From contig NZ_JACVAI010000007.1 in assembly GCF_014851765.1 (NCBI RefSeq), positions 62,001 to 126,000 of the forward strand: DNA of 64,000 bases, in the 5' to 3' direction. Below the pieces are notes generated by a model. It worked only from the letters and a program-made list of their open reading frames with translations. It was not told the DNA's origin and made no database searches. The translations under genes were made by a program, and so were the position numbers. The DNA is from Pseudomonas sp. PDM04 (lineage in GTDB: Bacteria > Pseudomonadota > Gammaproteobacteria > Pseudomonadales > Pseudomonadaceae). Shown piece after piece: positions 24,911 to 32,583 of the stretch (its first letter is position 1; each line of letters starts with the position of its first letter).

Positions 24911-25798
24911 TTAAGCCACGTTTCTCCACCAGTCTATGGTTAGGTTTGCTAGGACATCTACCGATGCAGCTTGGATGATTTCAATCCCTGATTTCGATAG
25001 GCGGTCAAGCTGACGGTGCGTCGTCTCGTAATGTTTGCTGAACTCCTTCGCATCCAACCCTGACTCCGCCGTCGGAACAAGAACCGACATCGATGCTTTC
25101 TGCCGATTCGTGTTGCTATTAACCAACAACAGATCGGCGGAGGCTTGAAGAAGATTGTTTTCCACTACTAGAGGGCTTTTGTACCAAGCGGAAACTATGC
25201 CGCCGGCGGCAGTATCACTGAGCAGGGGGACATCCACCTCAATACGATGACCAGAATGCATTTTTAGGTTGAACCGTGAATCCTGAATGATTTTGGATGC
25301 ATCAAGATGCATTTTCTCTTTCATGATTTCGAAAACGGTTTCGCGCACCTTGCTATTTGATCGATAGCGGAAACCAGCGTCCTTCTGCCTTTCATGAGGC
25401 TTGCCAAGAGTAACGACATCGAAGAAAAACTCGTCGACTACGGCTTCGGCAGTCGCTCCGGACGCGTACAGGGCTTTGCCAATTCGAATCGAATCGCTGA
25501 GCATTTCAGGTAGGTTCTGAGGGCCCACCTCCACGATAGTTTCTTCGATGTCATTCAATAGGTAGGTCAAATCATGAGGGTCAATCCTGCCTCCGTATAG
25601 GCACTTGATTCGATCAAACGAATCAAGCATCCGAACCTCGACCCTGCCTTGATATGCAAAAAGAACCCCGACGTTTAGGAACTCACCAGTGTCCTCATCA
25701 AGACAGGCAGATATAGGGCGCCACTCGCCCTCAAGCATCCTGCTTGAGGGTTCGGATGGTTCGCTTAATCGGGCGCGAAGCCCTGCGACTGAGTTCAT
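24911..25798 (-). CDS. DUF3037-like protein of the kinase operon
   Basis: 295 residues. The N-terminal part (residues 25-60, WRPISACLDEDTGEFLNVGV then LFAYQGRVEVRML) carries the ExxNVGVxLF signature of DUF3037 proteins, which in other bacteria are encoded next to HipA-like kinases. The rest (about 200 residues) is longer than usual and unknown. Its start overlaps the kinase stop by four bases. It may be a substrate, regulator or neutraliser of the kinase. Assignment rests on a short motif and the context. Confidence 0.6.
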   Translation of the reverse strand: MNSVAGLRARLSEPSEPSSRMLEGEWRPISACLDEDTGEFLNVGVLFAYQGRVEVRMLDSFDRIKCLYGGRIDPHDLTYLLNDIEETIVEVGPQNLPEMLSDSIRIGKALYASGATAEAVVDEFFFDVVTLGKPHERQKDAGFRYRSNSKVRETVFEIMKEKMHLDASKIIQDSRFNLKMHSGHRIEVDVPLLSDTAAGGIVSAWYKSPLVVENNLLQASADLLLVNSNTNRQKASMSVLVPTAESGLDAKEFSKHYETTHRQLDRLSKSGIEIIQAASVDVLANLTIDWWRNVA

Positions 25799-26670
25799 AA
25801 CATTAACCCTGCTGCCTTGGCATATGGGGCCGGATCCAGTCGGCCATCAATTAGAGCTATGATAGCCTCAACGTCAGTCGGTTCGAAAAAATTCGACAGC
25901 ACGCTTTTTGAAGCTATTGCTCCAGCAGATCTATAGCTCGAAGCGTAAGAATTAAGGGCCATCAGTTTGCCGCTTGAGATGGGCAACAGCTCACTCCACC
26001 GCGGCGTGAATCGATTGATAAAACTCTCAAGTACGTTCTGAGCTCGCCACGGCATAGACCCTACAGACCCTGGCGTCCAATTTGGGTAAGCCAGGATGCG
26101 ACCATGATCTATCAGCATGAGAGCTCCAAGGCTGGCTTGGAGAATATTTCCCATATTCCGATCTGAGTTAAGCAACCAATCATCGAACGCCACAATCTTC
26201 GCAGCGTCGGCATGCTTTGCAAGGAACTGTGCAAGGCGCCGAAGTCTGCGCTCCTCGAGGGATGGAAGGTTGATGCCAGACAAGTGCCGCTGCTTAAGGT
26301 TTGGGTGCTCCATATCCTTGCTGAACCAACAGAGATAGCTTGGTTGAATAGAGCCGCCAATCTCTTCGAGCTCAGAAAGCAAATCTTGCGGAAGTTGATC
26401 CTTACCTAAAGCAATAATGCCGGCGATGCTTGGAGTTGAAAGCCCGCACGTAGATGCCAGCACATAGCCCAGAGCCTCGCTTACGATCTCCTGATTTACA
26501 ACTGGCTTCCCGGTGTCAGGACAAGCAATGAAGTCTGTGAGCGGCTTTAGATAACAGCGCTCTGATTCGCCATTTATACGAATTTTTGCGCGCAGAATCG
26601 GGCTTATGCCTTTGCTGGCAGGGGCTCTCAAGTGACCAGAAAATGCGTCACGCTTTAGGTAGTGAATCAT
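25795..26670 (-). CDS. HipA-like kinase-fold protein
   Basis: 291 residues. Kinase-like elements: Lys42 in YLKP (ATP lysine), catalytic loop DDWLLNSDRNMGNIL with Asp170 and Asn175, and metal-binding Asp188 in LIDHG. This is the DxxxxN / IDHG arrangement of the HipA_2 family, shorter than classic HipA. Its start lies inside the end of the repressor gene (23-base overlap) and its stop overlaps the DUF3037-like gene, so all three are co-translated. HipA relatives phosphorylate tRNA synthetases or other targets; the target here is unknown. Confidence 0.75.
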   Translation of the reverse strand: MIHYLKRDAFSGHLRAPASKGISPILRAKIRINGESERCYLKPLTDFIACPDTGKPVVNQEIVSEALGYVLASTCGLSTPSIAGIIALGKDQLPQDLLSELEEIGGSIQPSYLCWFSKDMEHPNLKQRHLSGINLPSLEERRLRRLAQFLAKHADAAKIVAFDDWLLNSDRNMGNILQASLGALMLIDHGRILAYPNWTPGSVGSMPWRAQNVLESFINRFTPRWSELLPISSGKLMALNSYASSYRSAGAIASKSVLSNFFEPTDVEAIIALIDGRLDPAPYAKAAGLML

Positions 26671-27145
26671 CGCTTGCTAGCCGCTCCCTGAGGCGCTTAT
26701 GGCTCCGTGCCGATGCCAATGCCGGTTGTTTGGAAGCTCCTGTCTCAAATCGACTGGCAATTTGATCGAGCAGTTCAATATCGGAATCGCTTAGCCGCCC
26801 CTGGGCGGCAGCATTAGCGATTTTTAGAAGTATCTCTCGAGATCTTGGGGTAGCTATCTCCGCAAACTGAGCAGCCTCATTGGCTACTGCGGCACGCGGC
26901 ATATGATCCGAAAGAGTGGCCACCGATGACCCATCTGGATCGATGATTGGATTCTCAAGAGTCCCTGGCAGGAGGGAAATCTTGGCCTCCATATTGCGGG
27001 CAGCCCGCTCCCCTAGGTTTCGATGACCATTTAGGACTTGCGATAAATAGGACGGATCTATGTCGTACCGGTTCGCAAAATCCTTCAGCTGCATATCGCC
27101 GATGATCCGCTTTAGCACGACTATCCGTTTTTCGTTGGTTTCCAT
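26648..27145 (-). CDS. Phage repressor (HTH, no S24 peptidase)
   Basis: 165 residues from the ATG at 27145; TTG at 27172 is an unlikely alternative. A lambda-repressor-like HTH occupies residues 1-50 (MQLKDFANRYDIDPSYLSQV, NGHRNLGERAARNM). The C-terminal part is helical and lacks the Ser-Lys peptidase of LexA/CI proteins, so RecA-driven self-cleavage is not expected and induction may use another route. It should bind the ATTAGCA-type operators at both ends of the region. Confidence 0.8.
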   Translation of the reverse strand: METNEKRIVVLKRIIGDMQLKDFANRYDIDPSYLSQVLNGHRNLGERAARNMEAKISLLPGTLENPIIDPDGSSVATLSDHMPRAAVANEAAQFAEIATPRSREILLKIANAAAQGRLSDSDIELLDQIASRFETGASKQPALASARSHKRLRERLASDDSLPKA

Positions 27146-27165
27146 CTGCAAATAATCGCCTTCCG

Positions 27166-27220
27166 TTAGCAAACAGTAAATTACTGTTTGCTATTGCGTG
27201 TTGCATTAGCAAACGCTAAT
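27166..27220. promoter_or_regulatory. Right operators of the phage repressor
   Basis: A 27-base palindrome (TAGCAAACAGTAA, one base, TTACTGTTTGCTA) at 27167-27193 and ATTAGCAAACGCTAAT at 27205-27220. They lie between the divergent repressor and cro genes and match the left operators. PR and PRM should lie here. Confidence 0.8.
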
Positions 27221-27245
27221 CTGTCGCTAGACATTGGAGGTGCAT

Positions 27246-27485
27246 ATGAATCTGCACGAATTTATCAAGCCGTTGGGAAAGGCCGCTTTGGATGCCTTCG
27301 CAGTCGCCTGTCTTACGACTGCAGGTCAGCTGAAGCAGGTTGCCTATGGCAATCGCCGGCCAAGCGCATCCCTAGCCATCAACATCGACCGCGAATCAAA
27401 AGGGCTTGTGACCTGCGAAGAGCTTCGACCCGACATTGATTGGGCCTACCTGCGAAGCACTGAGCCAGCCAAAACCGCCGCTTAA
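27246..27485 (+). CDS. Cro/YdaS-like transcriptional regulator
   Basis: 79 residues; ATG five bases after GGAGG. The protein (NLHEFIKPLGKAALDAFAVA, SLAINIDRESKG) has the length and the tail of YdaS/Cro-like antirepressors, whose HTH recognises the same operators as the repressor. It starts the rightward early operon and favours lytic growth. Confidence 0.7.
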   Translation: MNLHEFIKPLGKAALDAFAVACLTTAGQLKQVAYGNRRPSASLAINIDRESKGLVTCEELRPDIDWAYLRSTEPAKTAA

Positions 27486-27688
27486 ACCCGCTTCGAGCTG
27501 AGCGAGATCGTCGCCTGCTCGAAGCCTCGGAGGGCATCTCGGCCCAGCTGGGTACGCAACAGATCGGCCTTCGATTCAAACGCAGGCCAAAGCCTGAGCT
27601 GAGAAGACAAGGGCAGGGTGGATGCCAGGGCAGCCACAAAGCAGCAAAGGGCGGTTATCTCGCCCTGCAGTTCTGAAGAGTCGGTCAT
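27482..27688 (-). CDS. Small unknown protein convergent with cro
   Basis: 68 residues, MTDSSELQGEITALCCFVAA at the start, helical, with an AGGGA ribosome site. It overlaps the cro stop. It resembles small phage proteins found at this position, but its strand is opposite to the early transcript. Confidence 0.45.
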   Translation of the reverse strand: MTDSSELQGEITALCCFVAALASTLPLSSQLRLWPAFESKADLLRTQLGRDALRGFEQATISLSSKRV

Positions 27689-27751
27689 GGATGCGTCCCT
27701 GATCAGTAGTAGCGATTTGGCATGAACCCAGAATACGAACGAGAGAGCCCC

Positions 27752-28372
27752 ATGAATACGTCCAGTTCAAGACAAAGCGTTCAAACCCGTGACCAGGTGC
27801 TGGTCGCTCATGCTCAAAACCAGATCGCCCGCACCAGCTTGAGCCAGGACGATTTCGCCCAGGCGCTGAGCCGGGAAATTTACCTGCGCGTTCCGGCCTT
27901 GAAGATCGAAATGGCCAAGGTGCCTGACTTCGACGAATTGGCCCGCCAGAACGACGTAAGCGCATTCGTGAAAGCGACCGGTCGCTGGCTCAAGCGTGTT
28001 CAGCGCTGGCTGACCGGCGATCAGGAAATGCCGTCGTGGCTTGAAGAGTCTTGGGTGAACGCCCTTGAGCCAGAATTTCGCGATCACTGCATCAACGAGC
28101 TGGCGGGCCGCCACGGCCTTACCGGCGCCCGCCAAATGCAGAGCGAGCAGTGTGCGAACAAGAGCTTTGGCGCGCTGATCCGGGCGCTCGGTGATGTCAT
28201 CGACACCGGCAGCGAAGTGTTCGATGACCAAGTGATGTGCGAAGCCGATCTGCCGCATCTGCCGGCTTTCGTGACTCAGTGCCGCCAAGTAGAAGCGCGG
28301 GCAGGGGAGCTGGGCCGGAAGGCCGAGTCGCTTTTGGCGAAGCATCGCCCAAGTTTGAAATCTATCGCCTAA
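27752..28372 (+). CDS. Unknown phage early protein
   Basis: 206 residues from the ATG after GAGAGAGCCCC; an ATG 30 bases upstream lacks a ribosome site. Helical, with Trp-rich RWLKRVQRWLTG and WLEESWVNALEPEF. It occupies the CII/YdaT-like position after cro. No family certain; possibly a YdaT-type toxin or regulator. Confidence 0.6.
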   Translation: MNTSSSRQSVQTRDQVLVAHAQNQIARTSLSQDDFAQALSREIYLRVPALKIEMAKVPDFDELARQNDVSAFVKATGRWLKRVQRWLTGDQEMPSWLEESWVNALEPEFRDHCINELAGRHGLTGARQMQSEQCANKSFGALIRALGDVIDTGSEVFDDQVMCEADLPHLPAFVTQCRQVEARAGELGRKAESLLAKHRPSLKSIA

Positions 28373-28383
28373 AACCCAGGCAC

Positions 28384-28410
28384 AAAAAAGCCGGGATTGC
28401 GCCCCGGCTG
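28384..28410 (-). terminator. Hairpin between the early regulator genes
   Basis: AGCCGGG pairs with CCCGGCT. The T run lies only on the minus strand (AAAAAA on plus at 28384-28389), so it mainly stops transcription coming leftward; rightward RNA may read through. Confidence 0.5.
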
Positions 28411-28437
28411 ATTCATTACAACTTGATGAGGCCGATT

Positions 28438-29244
28438 ATGCAGAGCCAGCCAAATTTCAGCAATCCCCCAACCGATGTCGCGACACGATTTGCAAATTCT
28501 GAAAACGTGTCGCGTACCACCATGTCTTCCCGTGAGATCGCAAACGTCACCGGCAAACGTCACGACAACGTGAAGCGGGACATCATTGCAATGCTCAAAG
28601 ACCTGAAAGTAGATGCACTCAGTTTTGAGGACATCTATCTGGACGGCCGCAACCGCGAACAGGTGCAATACCTGCTCGATCGTGAACACACCGACTGCCT
28701 TCTCACGGGCTACAGCGCCCCATTGCGCATGAAGGTGATTCGCCGTTGGCGGGAGCTGGAACAGCAGCAGGGCGCCCGCGAACAAGTGCTGCTCAACGGC
28801 ACCAAGGTTGTCGGCGAGATCGCCATCATGGAGTGCTTCACGCGGCTGCTGAAGCCGGCGGCGTCTTGCCAGATGGCAATGCTCACGAAGATTGCCCAGA
28901 ACAACGGCCTGGACCCGAAGTTTCTACCAGGCTACGCCGTCGACGCCGCGCCGGATGCTGCCGGCGGCTCCTCGATGCCCACCAAGTCGGCCACGGCCCT
29001 CTTGAAAGACCATGGGATTCGCTACGCGCCGGCGGCGTTCAATCGCGCCCTCGCAGCCAAGGGATTTCTCAAGCAACTGCAGCGCAAAAACTCCAAACAG
29101 GAAATGGTCGACTTCTGGTCTGTGACCGAGAAGGGCCTGGCCTACGGCAAAAATCTTACCAGTCCTCAATCTCCACGCGAGACGCAGCCTCACTGGTACG
29201 TCGACCGCTTCCTTGAACTGGCCAAATTGGTCGGGAAGGCCTGA
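28438..29244 (+). CDS. Rha-family phage regulatory protein
   Basis: 268 residues from the ATG after GATGAGGCCGATT. The Rha N-domain at residues 25-100 includes SSREIANVTGKRHDNVKRDI and the YLLDREHTDCLLTGYSAPLR box; the C-terminal half is an ORF11/KilAC-like domain. Rha proteins interfere with growth or phage development, some being IHF-dependent. A 36-base inverted element lies in its first 30 codons. Early operon. Confidence 0.85.
   Translation: MQSQPNFSNPPTDVATRFANSENVSRTTMSSREIANVTGKRHDNVKRDIIAMLKDLKVDALSFEDIYLDGRNREQVQYLLDREHTDCLLTGYSAPLRMKVIRRWRELEQQQGAREQVLLNGTKVVGEIAIMECFTRLLKPAASCQMAMLTKIAQNNGLDPKFLPGYAVDAAPDAAGGSSMPTKSATALLKDHGIRYAPAAFNRALAAKGFLKQLQRKNSKQEMVDFWSVTEKGLAYGKNLTSPQSPRETQPHWYVDRFLELAKLVGKA
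28479..28514. repeat. 36-base inverted element, copy 1
   Basis: Arms CGCGACACG and CGTGTCGCG enclose an 18-base centre containing GCAAAT. A second copy with the same arm spacing, in reverse orientation, sits upstream of acb2 at 36078. The element is inside the Rha coding sequence, so it must serve both code and binding. Confidence 0.75.
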
Positions 29245-29245
29245 T

Positions 29246-30217
29246 ATGCAATTCACCGTAACGATCAACCAGGTGAAGGCGCTGGAGTGGGGGCTGAACT
29301 CCCAGCAGGCCCTGCTGTTCGCCTTCGTCTATGGCTGCCCAAGCTGGACCAAGCCAATCAAGACGGACGTTGGGATCTTCTTCGCGCTGAGCAAGGCCAA
29401 GATCATCGAGGAGCTGCCCCTCCTAACTGACAAGCCGGACACCGCTTACCGCATGCTGAAGGCCCTGGAAGAGGCCGGTTTGATTGAGCTTTCCAGCACC
29501 TCGAACATCACGTTGTTTCGCCTGACCGATAAGGCGATTGAGTGGAACCAGAAACTTGATGGGTCGGAAAAATATCCGACCCCACCGAAGAACGAAGGTC
29601 GGAAAAAAATCCGACCTACCTCGGAAAAAAATCCGAGCAAGGTCGGAGAAAAATCCGAGCCAGGGTCGGAAAAATCTCCGACAAATCAGGATACCAATCA
29701 TCAGGGTACCAATCAGGATACCAGTCAGGACTTGCAAGACGGCCCGGACAAGCCGGCCCGCAATCTGGTGCTGGTGGTTGATCGCACCGATGCTCCCCGC
29801 GTCGAGATTCCCGCCGACATGCCCGGACCCAAAGACCAGACCTGCAAAACCTTCAAGGTCTGGGCGAACTACGCCATGGCCTACCGCAAACGCTACAGCG
29901 CTTGGCCGGTGTGGAACGCCAAAGTCGGTGGCCAGCTCGGCCAGTTGGTCGACCGCCTCGGCGCCGATGTCGCCCATCACGTCGCCGCTCACTTCCTGAA
30001 GACCAGCGACGCCGCCGTTCTGCGCAAGTGCCACAGCCTCAACGAGCTGCTGGCCAACGCCGAGAGCTACCACACCCAGTGGGTGACCGGGCAACGCATC
30101 AACGGGACAACCGCACGCCAGATGGAGCGGACCGAGGCAAACCACTCCGCAGCGGAGCAGGCCGCCCAGATGGTTCTGGCCAAGCGCCAAGCAGGTGACC
30201 GCAATGAATACCTCTGA
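29246..30217 (+). CDS. O-like replication initiation protein
   Basis: 323 residues from the ATG after GGAAGGCCTGAT. The N-terminal winged-helix domain (residues 1-95, FVYGCPSWTKPIKTDVGIFF, DTAYRMLKALEEAGLIELSS) is followed by a low-complexity linker (residues 100-170) that the iteron array encodes, then a C-domain with TFKVWANYAMAYRKRYSAWP for helicase-loader contact. It binds the ori inside its own gene, as lambda O does. Cytoplasmic. Confidence 0.8.
   Translation: MQFTVTINQVKALEWGLNSQQALLFAFVYGCPSWTKPIKTDVGIFFALSKAKIIEELPLLTDKPDTAYRMLKALEEAGLIELSSTSNITLFRLTDKAIEWNQKLDGSEKYPTPPKNEGRKKIRPTSEKNPSKVGEKSEPGSEKSPTNQDTNHQGTNQDTSQDLQDGPDKPARNLVLVVDRTDAPRVEIPADMPGPKDQTCKTFKVWANYAMAYRKRYSAWPVWNAKVGGQLGQLVDRLGADVAHHVAAHFLKTSDAAVLRKCHSLNELLANAESYHTQWVTGQRINGTTARQMERTEANHSAAEQAAQMVLAKRQAGDRNEYL
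29562..29682 (+). repeat. Iteron array, probable phage replication origin
   Basis: Five 19-base partly palindromic iterons, GGTCGGAAAAA-type halves with TCCGAC: starts at 29562, 29597, 29619, 29641 and 29664. Centre spacing is 35, 22, 22 and 23 bases. They lie in the linker of the O-like gene, exactly as lambda ori lies in gene O. AT-rich centres would ease melting. Confidence 0.85.
29683..29731 (+). repeat. Three short direct repeats after the iterons
   Basis: ATCAGGATACCAATC, ATCAGGGTACCAATC and CAGGATACCAGTC follow directly, each about 15 bases. They may belong to the origin (AT-rich side) or simply encode the NQDT repeats. Confidence 0.7.
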
Positions 30218-30992
30218 AATGAACGACCAGCAGGTTGCCGGGCTCGCTGCTGCCATCTGCGCCACCGCCGAGGCCATGGGTCAGGAAATGAACCCAGGCA
30301 CTGCGGCGATGATGGCCGAGGACCTGTGCTCCTATCCGGTGCCGGTGGTGAAGGCTGCGCTGAAAGCCTGCCGCTTCGAGGTGAAGGGCAAGCTGGCCAT
30401 GGCCGACATCCTTCAGCGCGTCCAGGTGGCCGACGGTCGCCCGGGCAAGGACGAGGCATGGTCGATTGCTTTGTGCGGACACGACGAAAGCGAAACTGTG
30501 GTGCTGACCGCCGAGATCCAGCAAGCCATGACCGCCGCCGCGCCGATCCTTCGGCTGGGTGACAAGGTTGGGGCCCGTATGGCGTTCATGAGTGCTTACG
30601 AACGCCTGGTAACTCAGGCTCGCGCCGAGGCGGTTCCGGTGTCTTGGAGTGTTTCGCTTGGCCATGACCCAGTGCGACGAGTGACGGCGATTGAGTCGGC
30701 GGTGCGCATGCAGCTGATCACGCAAGAGGCCGGCACCCAGTACTTGGCAGACCTGCGCATCGCGCCAATCACCACCGACGGCCAGGCCATCGCCGGGCTT
30801 CTGACCGGTGCGGCCTTCGAGGCTTCGCCACACCTTCGCGAAAAGCTCGCCGAAGTCCGCCGGGTCGTCGATGCAGCCAAAGCCCGACTGGACAGCCAGC
30901 GCCTCAAGAAGGCCCAGGCCGGTCGAGTCGATACGTATCTGCGCAAACGCAAAGCCCGGCAGGCCATTGCGCAATTCAGGGAGCGCTTCTGA
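30204..30992 (+). CDS. Replication protein P-position gene
   Basis: 262 residues. Begins MNTSEMNDQQVAGLAAAICA, then GMAMADILQRVQ-type helices; ends with a basic tail (LRKRKARQAIAQFRERF). Follows the O-like gene with a short overlap, where helicase-loader proteins usually sit, so loader or replisome accessory is the inference. No Walker motif visible, so not a DnaC-type ATPase. Confidence 0.65.
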   Translation: MNTSEMNDQQVAGLAAAICATAEAMGQEMNPGTAAMMAEDLCSYPVPVVKAALKACRFEVKGKLAMADILQRVQVADGRPGKDEAWSIALCGHDESETVVLTAEIQQAMTAAAPILRLGDKVGARMAFMSAYERLVTQARAEAVPVSWSVSLGHDPVRRVTAIESAVRMQLITQEAGTQYLADLRIAPITTDGQAIAGLLTGAAFEASPHLREKLAEVRRVVDAAKARLDSQRLKKAQAGRVDTYLRKRKARQAIAQFRERF

Positions 30993-31492
30993 TGACTCCC
31001 GCCAAACAAGAAATCCTCATGCAGGGCCAGACCGGCGTAGCGAAGAAGGTCTACGAGTGCGTGCCGATCAATGAGCCTTGGACCTCGTCCCAGGTCATGA
31101 CGGCCATGCGCAACCTGACCGGAAGCACGCCGGACAACCGGATTGTCTCGGGCTGCTTGGTCAGCCTGGTGGATTCCGGCCTCGTTAAAAAATCAGGGCG
31201 CGACCAGTTCCAGCGCATCGCCGTAGACGCAAAGCAGAAGAATCAGGAGTCGAGCATGGCCAAAGCAGAATTGAAACTCGAAGTCGTTTCCGAGAAGAAA
31301 GCCCAGGGCACCCCATTGGAGATGTTGAGCGAGTTGGCCGGAGAAATCGCTGGGATGGCCAATAACCTCAAGCGCTTGGCTGGTCGAGTTGAGGATGTCG
31401 CGCTTGTAGTCGAGCAGGAGCGTGAAGGCAATGCCGAGGCTGTGGGCAAACTGAAGCAACTGCAAGAGCTGCTGAAGGGTATCTCGCAATGA
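30992..31492 (+). CDS. Winged-helix/coiled-coil phage protein
   Basis: 166 residues. TSSQVMTAMRNLTGSTPDN then GCLVSLVDSGLVKKSG looks like a winged helix; the C-terminal half (LAGRVEDVALVVEQEREGNA) is a coiled coil. The single-base overlap with the preceding gene implies coupling. Replication-region accessory; exact role unknown. Confidence 0.65.
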   Translation: MTPAKQEILMQGQTGVAKKVYECVPINEPWTSSQVMTAMRNLTGSTPDNRIVSGCLVSLVDSGLVKKSGRDQFQRIAVDAKQKNQESSMAKAELKLEVVSEKKAQGTPLEMLSELAGEIAGMANNLKRLAGRVEDVALVVEQEREGNAEAVGKLKQLQELLKGISQ

Positions 31493-31776
31493 CCATCGAC
31501 AAACAGAAACTCCACAAACTGCTCTGGGCCGAAGCAGCCTCGTACCGCACCGACTGCGCAGACTGGAAGCACAACACCGAGTTGCTGCAGGAATTCCTCG
31601 GCGAGAAAACCGTTGAGGAGGTGGCGCTGGAACTGCTGGCAGAGAACCAGGCGCTGATTGGCGGAATGACGAGAATCATGCGCACCACCCATTTGGGTGA
31701 CCCAGCTTTCTCGATTGCTTGCGAGGTGGTCGGTGAGCTTGGGCACGTCACTGCCACTGCTGGAGGTGCCCGATGA
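31489..31776 (+). CDS. Unknown small phage protein
   Basis: 95 residues, helical, LHKLLWAEAASYRTDCADWK at the start. Four-base overlaps with both neighbours. Function unknown. Confidence 0.6.
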   Translation: MTIDKQKLHKLLWAEAASYRTDCADWKHNTELLQEFLGEKTVEEVALELLAENQALIGGMTRIMRTTHLGDPAFSIACEVVGELGHVTATAGGAR

Positions 31777-31850
31777 CTCTGCCTCCAATTCTGCTGGGGT
31801 TCGCCATCGGCCTGATCCCATTTCTCATCGCTGTGGCGGTGCTGCCATGA
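31773..31850 (+). CDS. 25-residue membrane micro-protein
   Basis: MTLPPILLGFAIGLIPFLIA continued by VAVLP is one membrane helix. Start overlaps the previous stop (ATGA) and its stop overlaps the NinB start, so it is embedded in a translational chain. Confidence 0.5.
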   Translation: MTLPPILLGFAIGLIPFLIAVAVLP

Positions 31851-32317
31851 GCGAGAAGATCAGCGTCAACAGCACCGCCAGGCTTTCCCAGGCGATCACC
31901 GCGCTCAGCGCCATGTACCGCGACGAGAAGTTCGTCGTGGTGTCACTGCGCCCGGGCAAGGACCGTACGCTCGACCAAAACCGGCTGTGGTTCGCGATGT
32001 ACAAGCGCATTGCCGAGATGACGCAGCTCGGTGACGCCTCCGACGCTCGCCACTACTGCAAGCTGCACATCGGCGTGCAGATCCTGCTGAACGAGGACGC
32101 CGGATTTCAGGCTGAGTGGTACCGCGTCATGCGCCACCTGCCGTACGAAACGAAGCTGTCCATGATGGGCGGCTGCAAGCTGTTCGGCCCCGACGGGTTC
32201 CCGGTGACCAGCCTGTTCAACCGTGCCCAGGGCATCGCCTACACCGACCGGATCGTCGCGCGCTTCGCTCCACAGGGCGTGTATTTCGATGACCTGCTGA
32301 GCCAGGAGGCCGCATGA
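31847..32317 (+). CDS. ninB: NinB-family recombination protein
   Basis: 156 residues. LDQNRLWFAMYKRIAEMTQL, HYCKLHIGVQILL and MRHLPYETKLSMM match NinB (lambda Orf), a mediator that loads recombinases on SSB-coated DNA. It lies in the nin region with NinG, as in lambda. Confidence 0.85.
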   Translation: MSEKISVNSTARLSQAITALSAMYRDEKFVVVSLRPGKDRTLDQNRLWFAMYKRIAEMTQLGDASDARHYCKLHIGVQILLNEDAGFQAEWYRVMRHLPYETKLSMMGGCKLFGPDGFPVTSLFNRAQGIAYTDRIVARFAPQGVYFDDLLSQEAA

Positions 32318-32583
32318 ACCATAACTTCAAGCCGGGCGACCTGGCACTGACGCTGGTTTCGAAATATCAGATTCCGGCCATGGCTACTGTTTCGCTGGTC
32401 GTGTTCATTCCTGCCGGGGAGGGGGCTATCGAGCCCGATGGCTGTTTGTGGTTCGCTCCGCACGCGGGCTGGGTCGTTGGGCGTGATGATGAAGACGGCT
32501 ACGGATTCTTCAGGGCGACAGACCTGATGCCATTAAGGGGCGACTTTACCCCAGAGCTGCATAAAGCCAAGGAGGCTGTATGA
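32314..32583 (+). CDS. Unknown small phage protein
   Basis: 89 residues. NHNFKPGDLALTL then beta-rich segments, like an SH3-type fold, ending with FRATDLMPLRGDFTPE. Between NinB and NinG with overlaps on both sides. Function unknown. Confidence 0.65.
   Translation: MNHNFKPGDLALTLVSKYQIPAMATVSLVVFIPAGEGAIEPDGCLWFAPHAGWVVGRDDEDGYGFFRATDLMPLRGDFTPELHKAKEAV

Noticed and set aside
26648-27145. LexA/CI-type self-cleaving repressor
   Set aside because: No Ala-Gly cleavage site or Ser/Lys peptidase residues are present in the C-terminal half.
24911-27145. Classic HipBA toxin-antitoxin
   Set aside because: The kinase is much shorter than HipA and has the HipA_2-type layout, and the HTH partner sits at phage operators.
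29562-29731. CRISPR-like array
   Set aside because: The repeats are in frame in the initiator gene, spacing is too short and no cas genes are near; an origin iteron array explains them.
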